From NCBI GenBank assembly GCA_937906485.1, contig CALCYB010000092.1, positions 1 to 22,411 on the forward strand: DNA of 22,411 nucleotides, given 5' to 3'. Both the position numbers and the translations under genes were made by a program. Below the pieces are notes generated by a model that saw only the letters and a list, made by a program, of their open reading frames with translations, ran no database searches and was not told where the DNA came from. The DNA is from an uncultured Rikenellaceae bacterium (lineage in GTDB: Bacteria; Bacteroidota; Bacteroidia; Bacteroidales; UBA932). Below are positions 7,831 to 14,500 of the stretch, piece after piece. Every line of letters starts with the position of its first letter. Within the stretch, counting starts at the first letter, position 1.

Positions 7831-9057
7831 TTATAGTTCGTCGAAGGCTTCTCGGATGATCCGGATGGCTTCCCGGAGTTCTGGTTCCGTGATGACGAGC
7901 GGGGGAGCAAAGCGGATAATGTGGCGGTGGGTCGGTTTGGCAAGCAATCCCTTTTCTGCCATCTTCAGGCAGATGTCCCAGGCTTCTTTTCCGTCGTGGG
8001 GTTCGGTGACGATGGCGTTCAACAGGCCTTTTCCCCGGACAAACTTGAAGAAGGGGGATTGTATTTTGGCAATTTCTTCCCGGAAAATCTTTCCGAGACG
8101 TTCTGCGTTTTCGGTCAGGTGCTCGTCACGGACCACTTCCAGGGCAGCAACGGCAACACGGGCAGCCAGCGGGAAACCGCCGAAGGTCGAACCGTGTTCG
8201 CCCGGTTGGATGGTCAGCATGATTTCGTCATCTGCCAGCACGGCAGAAACCGGCAAGGTGCCACCGGAAAGGGCTTTGCCCATGATGACGATGTCGGGGC
8301 GGATGTTTTCGTGGTCACAGCAGAGCATACGGCCGGTCCGGGCGATACCGGTCTGAACTTCGTCAGCCACGAACAGGACGTTGTGCTGCTTGCACAGGTC
8401 GTAGCAGGTTTTCAGGTAGCCGTCATCGGGTACGAATACGCCCGCTTCTCCCTGGATCGGTTCGACCAGGAAGGCGGCTATGCGGTGTGATTCACGTTCC
8501 AGAATTTCTTTCAGCGTCTCCGCATCATTGTAGGGAATGACCTCAAATCCCGGAGTGAAGGGTCCATAATTGGAGTAACTGTCCGGATCGGTGGAGATGG
8601 AGACAATGGAGATGGTCCGGCCGTGGAAATTGCCGTCACAGGCAACGATCATGGCCTGGTTTTCCGGAATGCCTTTGCGGACGTAGCCCCAGCGGCGGGC
8701 CAGCTTGAGGGCGGTTTCTACGGCTTCGGCACCAGAGTTCATCGGCAAGAGCTTGTCGTAACCGAAAAATCGGGTGGCAAATTCTTCGTAAGGCCCCAGG
8801 CAATCGTTGTAGAAGGCCCTGGAGGTCAGACAGAGCTGCTGTGCCTGGTCGCACAGGGCTTGCACAATTTTCGGGTGGCAGTGGCCTTGGTTGACTGCCG
8901 AGTAGGCAGACAGAAAGTCAAAATAACGTTTGCCGTCGACATCCCATACATAGATGCCTTTGCCTTTGGAGAGCACTACCGGCATGGGATGGTAGTTGTG
9001 GGCTCCGTATCGTTCTTCCTGCTGGATGAAGCGTTGTGCGTTGTCTGTTATCTTCAT
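7831..9057 (-). CDS. rocD: Ornithine aminotransferase
   Basis: The 408-residue PLP enzyme of class III aminotransferases has the N-terminal ERYGAHNYHPMPVVL typical of ornithine aminotransferases, MNSGAEAVETALKLARRWGY (106-125), GNFHGRT (142-148), the PLP-contacting D232 in ADEVQTG and the Schiff-base lysine K261 in GKALSGG. It converts ornithine and 2-oxoglutarate to glutamate 5-semialdehyde and glutamate, linking arginine breakdown to glutamate and proline. It is the first gene of an operon with the ctlX-like hydrolase and is divergent from the YfcC transporter, with a -7 element 24 bases before its ATG. N-acetylornithine aminotransferase (ArgD) is the main alternative, but the N-terminus and the catabolic context favour RocD. 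Confidence 0.88.
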   Translation of the reverse strand: MKITDNAQRFIQQEERYGAHNYHPMPVVLSKGKGIYVWDVDGKRYFDFLSAYSAVNQGHCHPKIVQALCDQAQQLCLTSRAFYNDCLGPYEEFATRFFGYDKLLPMNSGAEAVETALKLARRWGYVRKGIPENQAMIVACDGNFHGRTISIVSISTDPDSYSNYGPFTPGFEVIPYNDAETLKEILERESHRIAAFLVEPIQGEAGVFVPDDGYLKTCYDLCKQHNVLFVADEVQTGIARTGRMLCCDHENIRPDIVIMGKALSGGTLPVSAVLADDEIMLTIQPGEHGSTFGGFPLAARVAVAALEVVRDEHLTENAERLGKIFREEIAKIQSPFFKFVRGKGLLNAIVTEPHDGKEAWDICLKMAEKGLLAKPTHRHIIRFAPPLVITEPELREAIRIIREAFDEL

Positions 9058-9080
9058 AATGGTGGATTTTTCAATAATTG

Positions 9081-9088
9081 CAAATATA
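9081..9088 (-). promoter_or_regulatory. -7 promoter element for the rocD operon
   Basis: The minus strand reads TATATTTG, a TAnnTTTG match, 24 bases from the rocD ATG, predicting a leader of about 20 nt. It lies 21 bp from the oppositely oriented element at 9110-9117. Both fit in a 67-bp AT-rich spacer between two catabolic genes, so one regulator could control both sides. Confidence 0.5.
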
Positions 9089-9109
9089 AAGAAATCTTTA
9101 GAAAATGAC

Positions 9110-9117
9110 TATTTTTG
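9110..9117 (+). promoter_or_regulatory. -7 promoter element TATTTTTG just before the YfcC transporter
   Basis: TATTTTTG matches TAnnTTTG. Only 7 bases separate it from the ATG at 9125, so the predicted mRNA would have a leader of zero to a few bases. No -33 TTG is present at the usual spacing. Confidence 0.5.
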
Positions 9118-9124
9118 TCCGGCT

Positions 9125-10705
9125 ATGGCAAAAAAGAAATTTGAATTTCCGAATACATACGTCATTGTATTCTTCCTGATTCTGCTGGCTGCAGTGACGA
9201 CCTGGCTGGTGCCGGGAGGTGAGTTTTATCAGAACGAGTCCGGTGTGACTGCGTTTCGCCCGGTTGAGAGCCAGCCCCAGAGCTGGCAGGTGTTTACGGC
9301 TTTGTTTGACGGGTTTACCGGTCAGGCAGGTATCATTGTGTTTATTCTGGTCATTGGCGGTGCTTTCTGGATTGTCAATGGCTGCAAGGCCGTAGATGTC
9401 GGGATCTATGCGTTTCTGAACAAGGCCCGTCGTCTGGAAAAATTGCCTGTGTTGAAGAAAATCGGGGTCAACAACCTGATCATGGCGCTGATCATCATTC
9501 TGTTCAGTCTTTTCGGAGCCGTTTTCGGCATGAGCGAGGAGACCATTGCTTTTGTGGTGGTGCTGGTGCCGCTGGCTATCTCTATGGGGTATGATTCCAT
9601 CGTTGGCGTCTGTCTGGTCTATGTTGCGGCACATGTCGGTTTTGCCGGTGCCTTCTTGAATCCTTTTACGATCGGGATTGCCCAAGAAATGGCCGGATTG
9701 CCGCTTTTTTCCGGTATCGGCTACCGGATGGTCTGCTGGCTGGTGTTGACGTTGCTGACCATTGTGGTGGTATTGTTGTATGCGGCACGTGTAAAGCGCA
9801 GACCTGAGTTGTCACCGATGTACGAGGCGGACCGTTATTGGCGGGAGCAGCATGCGGATGGCCAGCAGCAGCCGGTCTATTTCACCAACCGTTCGTCCTG
9901 GGTGTCGTTTTTGGTGGTGTTCGGGGTATCGGTGGCTTTTGCCGTGTCTTACGGGGCAGATTGCCGGTTGGTGTTGGGTAACCGGGAACTGGCTGCACCC
10001 AGCCTGCTTTGGATTCTGTCGGCGCTGTTGGCGGTGGTTTCTGTGGTGGCCCTGCGCAAGTCGGTGCATTTTTACATCCTGGGACTTTTGGGTTTTACGA
10101 TTCTGTACCTGGTGGTCGGGGTTTCTGCCTATGGTTGGTACATCGGGGAGATTTCGGCTTTGTTTCTTGGCTTGGCGTTGGCCTCAGGAGTGGCTGCCGG
10201 GTATTCGGCCAACCGCATTGTGCAGGAGTTCCTGGCCGGGGCCAAGGATATTCTGTCGGCAGCGGTCATTGTCGGACTGGCTGCCGGTATCGTCGGGATT
10301 CTGGAACAAGGCAAGGTGATGGACTCCTTGTTGTATGCATTGGCTTCCGGACTGGGGCAGGCAGGCCAGGTGGCATCCTTGTCCATGATGTACGGGATCC
10401 AGACGGTAATCAATCTGTTCATTACTTCCGCTTCTGCCAAGGCGGCGATCACCATGCCGATCATGGCTCCGTTTGCCGATATGATTGACCTGTCCCGTCA
10501 GTCGACGGTGCTGGCGTTCCAATTCGGAGACGGTTTTACCAACATGATCACGCCGACGTCCGGGGTGCTCATCGCGGTATTGGGTCTGGCCCGGATTCCG
10601 TACGCCAAATGGGTAAAGTGGGTGTGGAAGTTCATCCTGCTGTTGATTGCTGTCGGTTTTCTGCTGCTTCTGCCGACGGTGTGTTTTTCCTTGGAAGGGT
10701 TTTAG
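9125..10705 (+). CDS. YfcC-family transporter, putative arginine/ornithine or citrulline carrier
   Basis: The 526-residue membrane protein has about 12 hydrophobic segments. The start (KFEFPNTYVIVFF...WLVPGGEF) and the conserved stretch with MSEETIAF and the later AHVGFAGAFLNPFTIGIAQ, then ASAKAAITMPIMAPF, identify the YfcC/DcuC-like superfamily. Some members, for instance ArcD encoded in streptococcal arc operons, exchange arginine for ornithine. The substrate is inferred from context only: the gene is divergent from rocD and the ctlX-like hydrolase across a 67-bp shared promoter region. Peptide or C4-dicarboxylate transport cannot be excluded. The frame is open back to 8996 inside rocD. I chose the ATG at 9125 because the family's conserved N-terminus begins there. 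This start makes the transcript nearly leaderless. Confidence 0.78.
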   Translation: MAKKKFEFPNTYVIVFFLILLAAVTTWLVPGGEFYQNESGVTAFRPVESQPQSWQVFTALFDGFTGQAGIIVFILVIGGAFWIVNGCKAVDVGIYAFLNKARRLEKLPVLKKIGVNNLIMALIIILFSLFGAVFGMSEETIAFVVVLVPLAISMGYDSIVGVCLVYVAAHVGFAGAFLNPFTIGIAQEMAGLPLFSGIGYRMVCWLVLTLLTIVVVLLYAARVKRRPELSPMYEADRYWREQHADGQQQPVYFTNRSSWVSFLVVFGVSVAFAVSYGADCRLVLGNRELAAPSLLWILSALLAVVSVVALRKSVHFYILGLLGFTILYLVVGVSAYGWYIGEISALFLGLALASGVAAGYSANRIVQEFLAGAKDILSAAVIVGLAAGIVGILEQGKVMDSLLYALASGLGQAGQVASLSMMYGIQTVINLFITSASAKAAITMPIMAPFADMIDLSRQSTVLAFQFGDGFTNMITPTSGVLIAVLGLARIPYAKWVKWVWKFILLLIAVGFLLLLPTVCFSLEGF

Positions 10706-10710
10706 ACCGG

Positions 10711-10733
10711 CAATCGGGTAGGCTATCCGATTG
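10711..10733 (+). terminator. Perfect-stem hairpin after the YfcC gene, possible terminator
   Basis: CAATCGGGTA and TATCCGATTG form a 10-bp stem with one G-T pair around a GGC loop, starting 5 bases after the transporter's stop codon. No T-run follows on the plus strand, so it is either a weak or factor-dependent terminator or a 3'-end stabilising structure. It separates the transporter from the rpsL promoter. Confidence 0.5.
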
Positions 10734-10772
10734 AATCATAGCGTGGAAATCGTTGAATTTCTTGGGGAATTG

Positions 10773-10802
10773 TTGAAAGTTTGGAAAAAATATGTATCTT
10801 TG
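10773..10802 (+). promoter_or_regulatory. Promoter of the rpsL-rpsG-fusA-rpsJ cluster
   Basis: A -33 TTG at 10773-10775 and a -7 element TATCTTTG at 10795-10802, separated by 19 bases, fit the Bacteroidota housekeeping promoter closely. Transcription should start near 10807, giving a leader of about 45 nt before rpsL. This is one of the two best promoter matches in the window, as expected for ribosomal genes. Confidence 0.75.
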
Positions 10803-10805
10803 CAG

Positions 10806-10823
10806 CCCGTTAATTTTGACGGG
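10806..10823 (+). promoter_or_regulatory. Hairpin at the 5' end of the rpsL leader
   Basis: CCCGT pairs with ACGGG, plus a T-G wobble, around an AATTTT loop, placed at or within a few bases of the predicted transcription start. It could stabilise the 5' end of the mRNA or serve as a site for feedback by a ribosomal protein such as S7 or S12. The sequence alone does not show which. Confidence 0.4.
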
Positions 10824-10853
10824 AGAGTATAAAGTTAAGAATAACAACTATTT

Positions 10854-11243
10854 ATGCCGACGATTCAACAATTAGTTCGCAAAGGACGCGAGGTGATCGT
10901 AGAGAAAAGTAAATCTCGCGCGTTGGATGCTTGTCCTCAAAGACGGGGCGTTTGTGTACGTGTTTACACCACAACCCCTAAGAAACCTAACTCAGCTATG
11001 CGTAAAGTAGCCCGTGTTCGGTTAACCAATCAAAAAGAGGTCAACGCATACATTCCCGGCGAAGGACACAACTTGCAGGAACACAGCATCGTGCTGGTTC
11101 GTGGCGGTCGTGTGAAAGACCTTCCCGGTGTACGTTACCACATCCTTAGAGGCGCATTGGACACCGCAGGCGTAGAAGGACGTACCCAAAGCCGTTCTCT
11201 CTATGGTGCGAAGAGACCCAAAAAGACCGCCGCTAAGAAGTAA
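10854..11243 (+). CDS. rpsL: 30S ribosomal protein S12
   Basis: The 129-residue protein is colinear with bacterial S12: MPTIQQLVRKGR at the start, RGVCVRVYTTTPKKPNSAMRK at 31-51 (the decoding-centre loop) and GRVKDLPGVRYHILRGALD later, with the usual lysine-rich tail. The lysines at the two positions classically changed in streptomycin resistance are the wild-type ones. S12 lies at the decoding site of the 30S subunit. It is the first gene of the str cluster, behind a strong promoter. Its start codon lacks a Shine-Dalgarno sequence and is preceded by AT-rich leader, as is normal for Bacteroidota. Codons are strongly biased (CGT, GGT, GAA, CAA). Confidence 0.98.
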   Translation: MPTIQQLVRKGREVIVEKSKSRALDACPQRRGVCVRVYTTTPKKPNSAMRKVARVRLTNQKEVNAYIPGEGHNLQEHSIVLVRGGRVKDLPGVRYHILRGALDTAGVEGRTQSRSLYGAKRPKKTAAKK

Positions 11244-11282
11244 TCAAATCATTATTTAATTTTTTAAGTAAGTTTTTTAGAA

Positions 11283-11759
11283 ATGAGAAAATCGAAGCCT
11301 AAAAAGAGGATTCTACTTCCTGATCCCAAATTTCACGAAGTGGCAGTGACCCAATTCGTGAACAATCTGATGTTGCAGGGGAAGAAGAGTATCGCGTATG
11401 CTATTTTTTACGATGCCATTGACATGGTAGGCGAGAAGATGAAAGATTCTGAAAAGGCTCCTCTCGACATTTGGAAGAAAGCCCTTGAAAACGTAACTCC
11501 CCAAGTTGAGGTGAAGAGCCGTCGCGTGGGTGGTGCCAACTTCCAAGTTCCTACCGAGGTGCGCCCTGAAAGAAAAGTTTCATTGGCGATGAAGAACATG
11601 ATACTTTTTGCCCGCAAGCGTTCCGGCCACTCTATGGCAGAAAAACTTTGTGCAGAAATTATTGCTGCCTATAACTGCGAGGGTGCTGCCTTCAAGAGAA
11701 AAGAAGATATGCACCGTATGGCAGAAGCCAACAAAGCATTTGCACATTTCCGTTTTTAA
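11283..11759 (+). CDS. rpsG: 30S ribosomal protein S7
   Basis: The 158-residue protein matches bacterial S7 over its whole length: MRKSKPKKRILLPDPKF, the central SRRVGGANFQVPTEVRPERK (117-bp region after residue 78), ARKRSGHSMAEKLCAEI and the C-terminal KEDMHRMAEANKAFAHFRF. S7 nucleates assembly of the 30S head on 16S rRNA and, in E. coli, represses translation of its own operon. It lies 39 bp after rpsL in the usual order. Confidence 0.98.
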   Translation: MRKSKPKKRILLPDPKFHEVAVTQFVNNLMLQGKKSIAYAIFYDAIDMVGEKMKDSEKAPLDIWKKALENVTPQVEVKSRRVGGANFQVPTEVRPERKVSLAMKNMILFARKRSGHSMAEKLCAEIIAAYNCEGAAFKRKEDMHRMAEANKAFAHFRF

Positions 11760-11765
11760 CCTGTT

Positions 11766-11770
11766 AGGAG
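11766..11770 (+). promoter_or_regulatory. Shine-Dalgarno-like AGGAG before fusA
   Basis: AGGAG lies 8 bases before the fusA ATG, a classical Shine-Dalgarno spacing. Such sites are rare in Bacteroidota and I see none at the neighbouring ribosomal genes, so it may be chance or may mark a gene whose initiation does use anti-SD pairing. Confidence 0.35.
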
Positions 11771-11778
11771 CTTAATTA

Positions 11779-13899
11779 ATGGCGAGAGATTTAAAATATA
11801 CAAGAAATATCGGTATCATGGCTCACATTGATGCCGGTAAGACCACGACTTCTGAGCGTATCCTGTTCTATACAGGAAAAACCCACAAAATCGGTGAAGT
11901 GCACGAAGGTGCAGCAACGATGGACTGGATGGTTCAAGAACAAGAACGTGGTATTACCATTACATCAGCAGCCACTACCGCTTTCTGGAAATATAACGGC
12001 AAAGAATATCAGATCAACTTGATTGACACTCCAGGCCACGTTGACTTTACCGTCGAAGTGGAACGTTCCTTGCGTGTGCTGGACGGTACCGTTGCTACGT
12101 TCTGTGCAGTGGGCCGCGTTCAACCCCAATCTGAAACCGTATGGCGCCAAGCCGACAAATACGGTGTTCCGAAGATTGCGTATGTGAACAAGATGGACCG
12201 TGTCGGTGCAGATTTTTTGGCTGTTATCGATGAGATGCGCGAAAAGCTTGGCGCCAATGCCATTCCGTTGTGCTTGCCCATCGGTGCAGAAGACAAGTTT
12301 GCCGGTATTGTTGACTTGATTTCCAACCGCGCTATTATCTACGATCCTGATTCCAAAGATCTGGTCAACTACAGCTATGCTGAAGTTCCTGCTGAAATGC
12401 AGGCCGATGTAGAAGAATGGAGAGGCAAGTTGGTGGAAGCTGCTGCTGAATACAACGATGCGCTTCTTGAAAAATTCTTCGAAGATCCGGATTCCATTAC
12501 GGAAGAAGAATTGATCGATGCTTTGCGTCAGGCTACCATTGATATGGCGATAGTTCCCGTTTGTTGTGGTTCTTCCTTCAAGAACAAGGGCGTTCAGTTC
12601 CTCTTGGATGCTGTTATGCGCTTCTTGCCTTCTCCCCTGGATAAAGGTCAGATCAAAGGAATGAATCCGACTACCAACAACGAAGAAATTCGTAAGTTTG
12701 ATTCTAAGGAGCCGTTCTGCGCTTTGGTGTTCAAGATTGCAACCGATCCTTTCGTGGGCCGTCTGGCTTTCTTGCGTGCCTATTCCGGAAGACTGGATGC
12801 AGGTTCTTATGTCCTCAACACCCGTTCCGGCAAGAAAGAACGCGTAGCTCGTCTGTACCAAATGCACTCCAACAAGCAAAACCCGATTGAATTCGTGGAA
12901 GCTGGGGACATTTGTGCAGCAGTAGGGTTCAAAGAACTCCGCACAGGGGATACCATTTGTGTGGATACCCATCCTATCGTACTGGAATCCATGACTTTCC
13001 CGGATCCTGTGATCGGTCTGGCCGTTGAGCCGAAGACCCAAAAGGATTTGGACAAACTGGGTATTGCTCTGGGTAAGTTGTCAGAAGAAGACCCGACCTT
13101 TACCGTTCGTTCCGACCATGAAACCGGTCAGACCGTCATCAGCGGTATGGGTGAACTTCACTTGGACATCATCGTTGACCGTCTGCGTCGTGAATTCGGT
13201 GTGGAAATCAACCAAGGTGCTCCCCAAGTCAACTACAAAGAAGCCATTACCTCTACCGTACAACACCGTGAAGTCTTCAAGAAACAAACCGGTGGTCGTG
13301 GTAAGTTCGCTGACATCATCGTTGAAATCGGTCCTGCCGATGAAGGCGTTGTGGGTCTGCAGTTCGTGGACGAAGTGAAGGGTGGTAACATTCCTCGTGA
13401 ATACATCCCTTCTGTAGAAAAAGGATTCAAATCTGCTATGGCAAATGGTGTGTTGGCCGGTTATGAAGTGACAGCCATGAAGGTTGTACTGAAAGACGGT
13501 TCATTCCACCCTGTCGACTCAGACTCCTTGTCTTTCGAAATTTGCGCCCGTCAAGCTTTCCGTCATGCCCTCCCGAAAGCAGCACCTGTTTTGATGGAGC
13601 CGATCATGTCTTTGGAAGTGGTTACTCCCGAAGATTACATGGGGGATGTTATCGGTGACTTGAACAAACGTCGCGGACAAATTACCAACATGGACTCGAA
13701 AGGAAACGCCCGGATCGTCAAAGCCAAAGTTCCGCTTTCAGAACAATTTGGTTATGTAACTATCCTGCGTACCATTACCTCCGGTCGTGCAACCAGCACC
13801 ATGGAATTCTCCCACTATTCTGAACTTCCGTCCAACTTGGCCAAGGAAGTTATCGAAAAAGCAGGTGGAAGCCGGAAATTCGATGATATGGATGAATAA
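11779..13899 (+). CDS. fusA: Translation elongation factor G
   Basis: The 706-residue protein has the GTPase motifs in order: AHIDAGKT at 15-22 (P-loop), RGIT at 57-60 (switch I), DTPGH at 83-87 (G3) and NKMD at 137-140 (G4). Domains II to V follow, including SGMGELHLDII and the C-terminal YVTILRTITSGRATSTMEFSHY-like segment. EF-G catalyses GTP-dependent translocation on the ribosome and, with RRF, ribosome recycling. Its position between rpsG and rpsJ marks it as the canonical copy. At residue 113 the segment AVGRVQPQSETVW has Arg where E. coli EF-G has Gly. No tuf gene follows, as in other Bacteroidota, where rpsJ is next. Codon use is strongly biased. Confidence 0.98.
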   Translation: MARDLKYTRNIGIMAHIDAGKTTTSERILFYTGKTHKIGEVHEGAATMDWMVQEQERGITITSAATTAFWKYNGKEYQINLIDTPGHVDFTVEVERSLRVLDGTVATFCAVGRVQPQSETVWRQADKYGVPKIAYVNKMDRVGADFLAVIDEMREKLGANAIPLCLPIGAEDKFAGIVDLISNRAIIYDPDSKDLVNYSYAEVPAEMQADVEEWRGKLVEAAAEYNDALLEKFFEDPDSITEEELIDALRQATIDMAIVPVCCGSSFKNKGVQFLLDAVMRFLPSPLDKGQIKGMNPTTNNEEIRKFDSKEPFCALVFKIATDPFVGRLAFLRAYSGRLDAGSYVLNTRSGKKERVARLYQMHSNKQNPIEFVEAGDICAAVGFKELRTGDTICVDTHPIVLESMTFPDPVIGLAVEPKTQKDLDKLGIALGKLSEEDPTFTVRSDHETGQTVISGMGELHLDIIVDRLRREFGVEINQGAPQVNYKEAITSTVQHREVFKKQTGGRGKFADIIVEIGPADEGVVGLQFVDEVKGGNIPREYIPSVEKGFKSAMANGVLAGYEVTAMKVVLKDGSFHPVDSDSLSFEICARQAFRHALPKAAPVLMEPIMSLEVVTPEDYMGDVIGDLNKRRGQITNMDSKGNARIVKAKVPLSEQFGYVTILRTITSGRATSTMEFSHYSELPSNLAKEVIEKAGGSRKFDDMDE

Positions 13900-13921
13900 T
13901 TGAATAGTAAAAATTGATAAT

Positions 13922-14230
13922 ATGAGCCAAAAAATTAGAATTAAACTGAAATCATACGATCACGCTTTGGTGGACAAGTCTGCTGAAAAGATCGTGAAGA
14001 CAGTAGAGGCTTCAGGTGCAGTTGTGAAAGGTCCCATTCCGCTTCCGACCGACAAGAAGATCTTTACCGTTAACCGCTCAACTTTCGTGAACAAGAAATC
14101 ACGTGAGCAATTCGAACTCAACTCATACCGTCGTCTCTTGGACATCTATAGCTCTACTCCCAATACCGTAGATGCATTGATGAAACTTGAACTCCCCAGC
14201 GGTGTTGACGTTCTGATCAAAGTTTGCTAA
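13922..14230 (+). CDS. rpsJ: 30S ribosomal protein S10
   Basis: The 102-residue protein matches S10: RIKLKSYDHALVD at the start, GPIPLPTDKKIFTV in the loop and NTVDALMKLELPSGVDVLIKV at the end. S10 is a 30S head protein and also the NusE antitermination factor. It follows fusA after 22 bp, as in Bacteroidota str clusters, but here the usual next gene rplC is absent and a hairpin, tRNA and terminator follow. Its codon bias matches the rest of the cluster. Confidence 0.98.
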   Translation: MSQKIRIKLKSYDHALVDKSAEKIVKTVEASGAVVKGPIPLPTDKKIFTVNRSTFVNKKSREQFELNSYRRLLDIYSSTPNTVDALMKLELPSGVDVLIKVC

Positions 14231-14244
14231 CGTAGACAAGAAAA

Positions 14245-14283
14245 TATCTTACCCCTGTTCCTTTGCATAGCAGGGGAAAGATA
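14245..14283 (+). terminator. Long hairpin between rpsJ and the tRNA
   Basis: TATCTT-A-CCCCTG pairs with CAGGGG-A-AAGATA: two 6-bp stems separated by one A-A mismatch, with a 13-base loop. It begins 14 bases after the rpsJ stop and ends one base before the tRNA. It has no T-run, so it may be a processing or mRNA 3'-end structure rather than a classical terminator. The loop contains TTCCTTTG, close to a -7 promoter element, so it may also overlap a tRNA promoter. Confidence 0.5.
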
Positions 14284-14284
14284 C

Positions 14285-14359
14285 GGGCCCATAGCTCAGT
14301 CGGTTAGTAGCACCTGACTCATAATCAGGGGGTCGCTGGTTCAAGCCCAGCTGGGCCCA
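14285..14359 (+). tRNA. tRNA with CAT anticodon, probably tRNA-Ile2 (lysidine type); elongator Met is the alternative
   Basis: A cloverleaf can be drawn: acceptor GGGCCCA/TGGGCCC with discriminator A, anticodon arm CCTGA-CTCATAA-TCAGG with anticodon CAT at 14320-14322, variable loop GGGTC, and T arm GCTGG-TTCAAGC-CCAGC. No CCA is encoded. The T arm GGTCGCTGGTTCAAG resembles E. coli tRNA-Ile2, and the C4-G69 and C5-G68 pairs with A73 agree with known features recognised by TilS, so I favour Ile(CAU, modified to lysidine). The D arm is odd: GCTC is followed by AGTCGGTTAGTAGC, one base longer than the usual AGTCGGTTAGAGC, giving a bulge or a 3-bp stem. It lies between rpsJ and a strong terminator. 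Confidence 0.88.
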
Positions 14360-14368
14360 CTCGAAGAC

Positions 14369-14401
14369 AAGCACTTACGATACTTCGTGAGTGCTTTTTT
14401 T
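14369..14401 (+). terminator. Strong intrinsic terminator after the tRNA
   Basis: AAGCACTTACGA pairs with TCGTGAGTGCTT (12 bp, one G-T pair) around a TACT loop, followed directly by TTTTT. This is the clearest rho-independent terminator in the window and closes the str cluster and tRNA transcription unit. Confidence 0.85.
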
Positions 14402-14418
14402 GTGTATCCCAAATCATT

Positions 14419-14448
14419 TTTGATTTTAGAATTATATGCTTAACTTTG
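14419..14448 (+). promoter_or_regulatory. Promoter of the DUF5689-repeat lipoprotein gene
   Basis: TTTG at 14419-14422 and TAACTTTG at 14441-14448, with 18 bases between, match the Bacteroidota -33/-7 consensus well. Transcription should begin near 14453, giving a leader of about 45-50 AT-rich bases. With the terminator just upstream, the lipoprotein is a separate unit. Confidence 0.7.
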
Positions 14449-14500
14449 CTTGTTAATGAGCATCGCATAAAAGATCGATAACTACCTAATAATAACCATT

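Noticed and set aside
7818..7943. N-terminal extension of the ctlX-like hydrolase by 42 codons
   Set aside because: It lies within rocD coding sequence and reads as Ser/Pro/Asn-rich sequence unlike the family; the ATG at 7817 gives the usual length.
8996..9124. N-terminal extension of the YfcC transporter by 43 codons
   Set aside because: It overlaps rocD and the promoter elements; the family's conserved N-terminus starts at the ATG at 9125.
11965..13041. A 358-codon minus-strand frame opposite fusA
   Set aside because: It mirrors the strong codon bias of fusA; the sequence has no family features.
14285..14359. Reading the tRNA as a pseudogene because of the D-arm insertion
   Set aside because: Acceptor, anticodon and T arms are perfectly paired and it sits between highly expressed genes with a good terminator, so a working tRNA is more likely.
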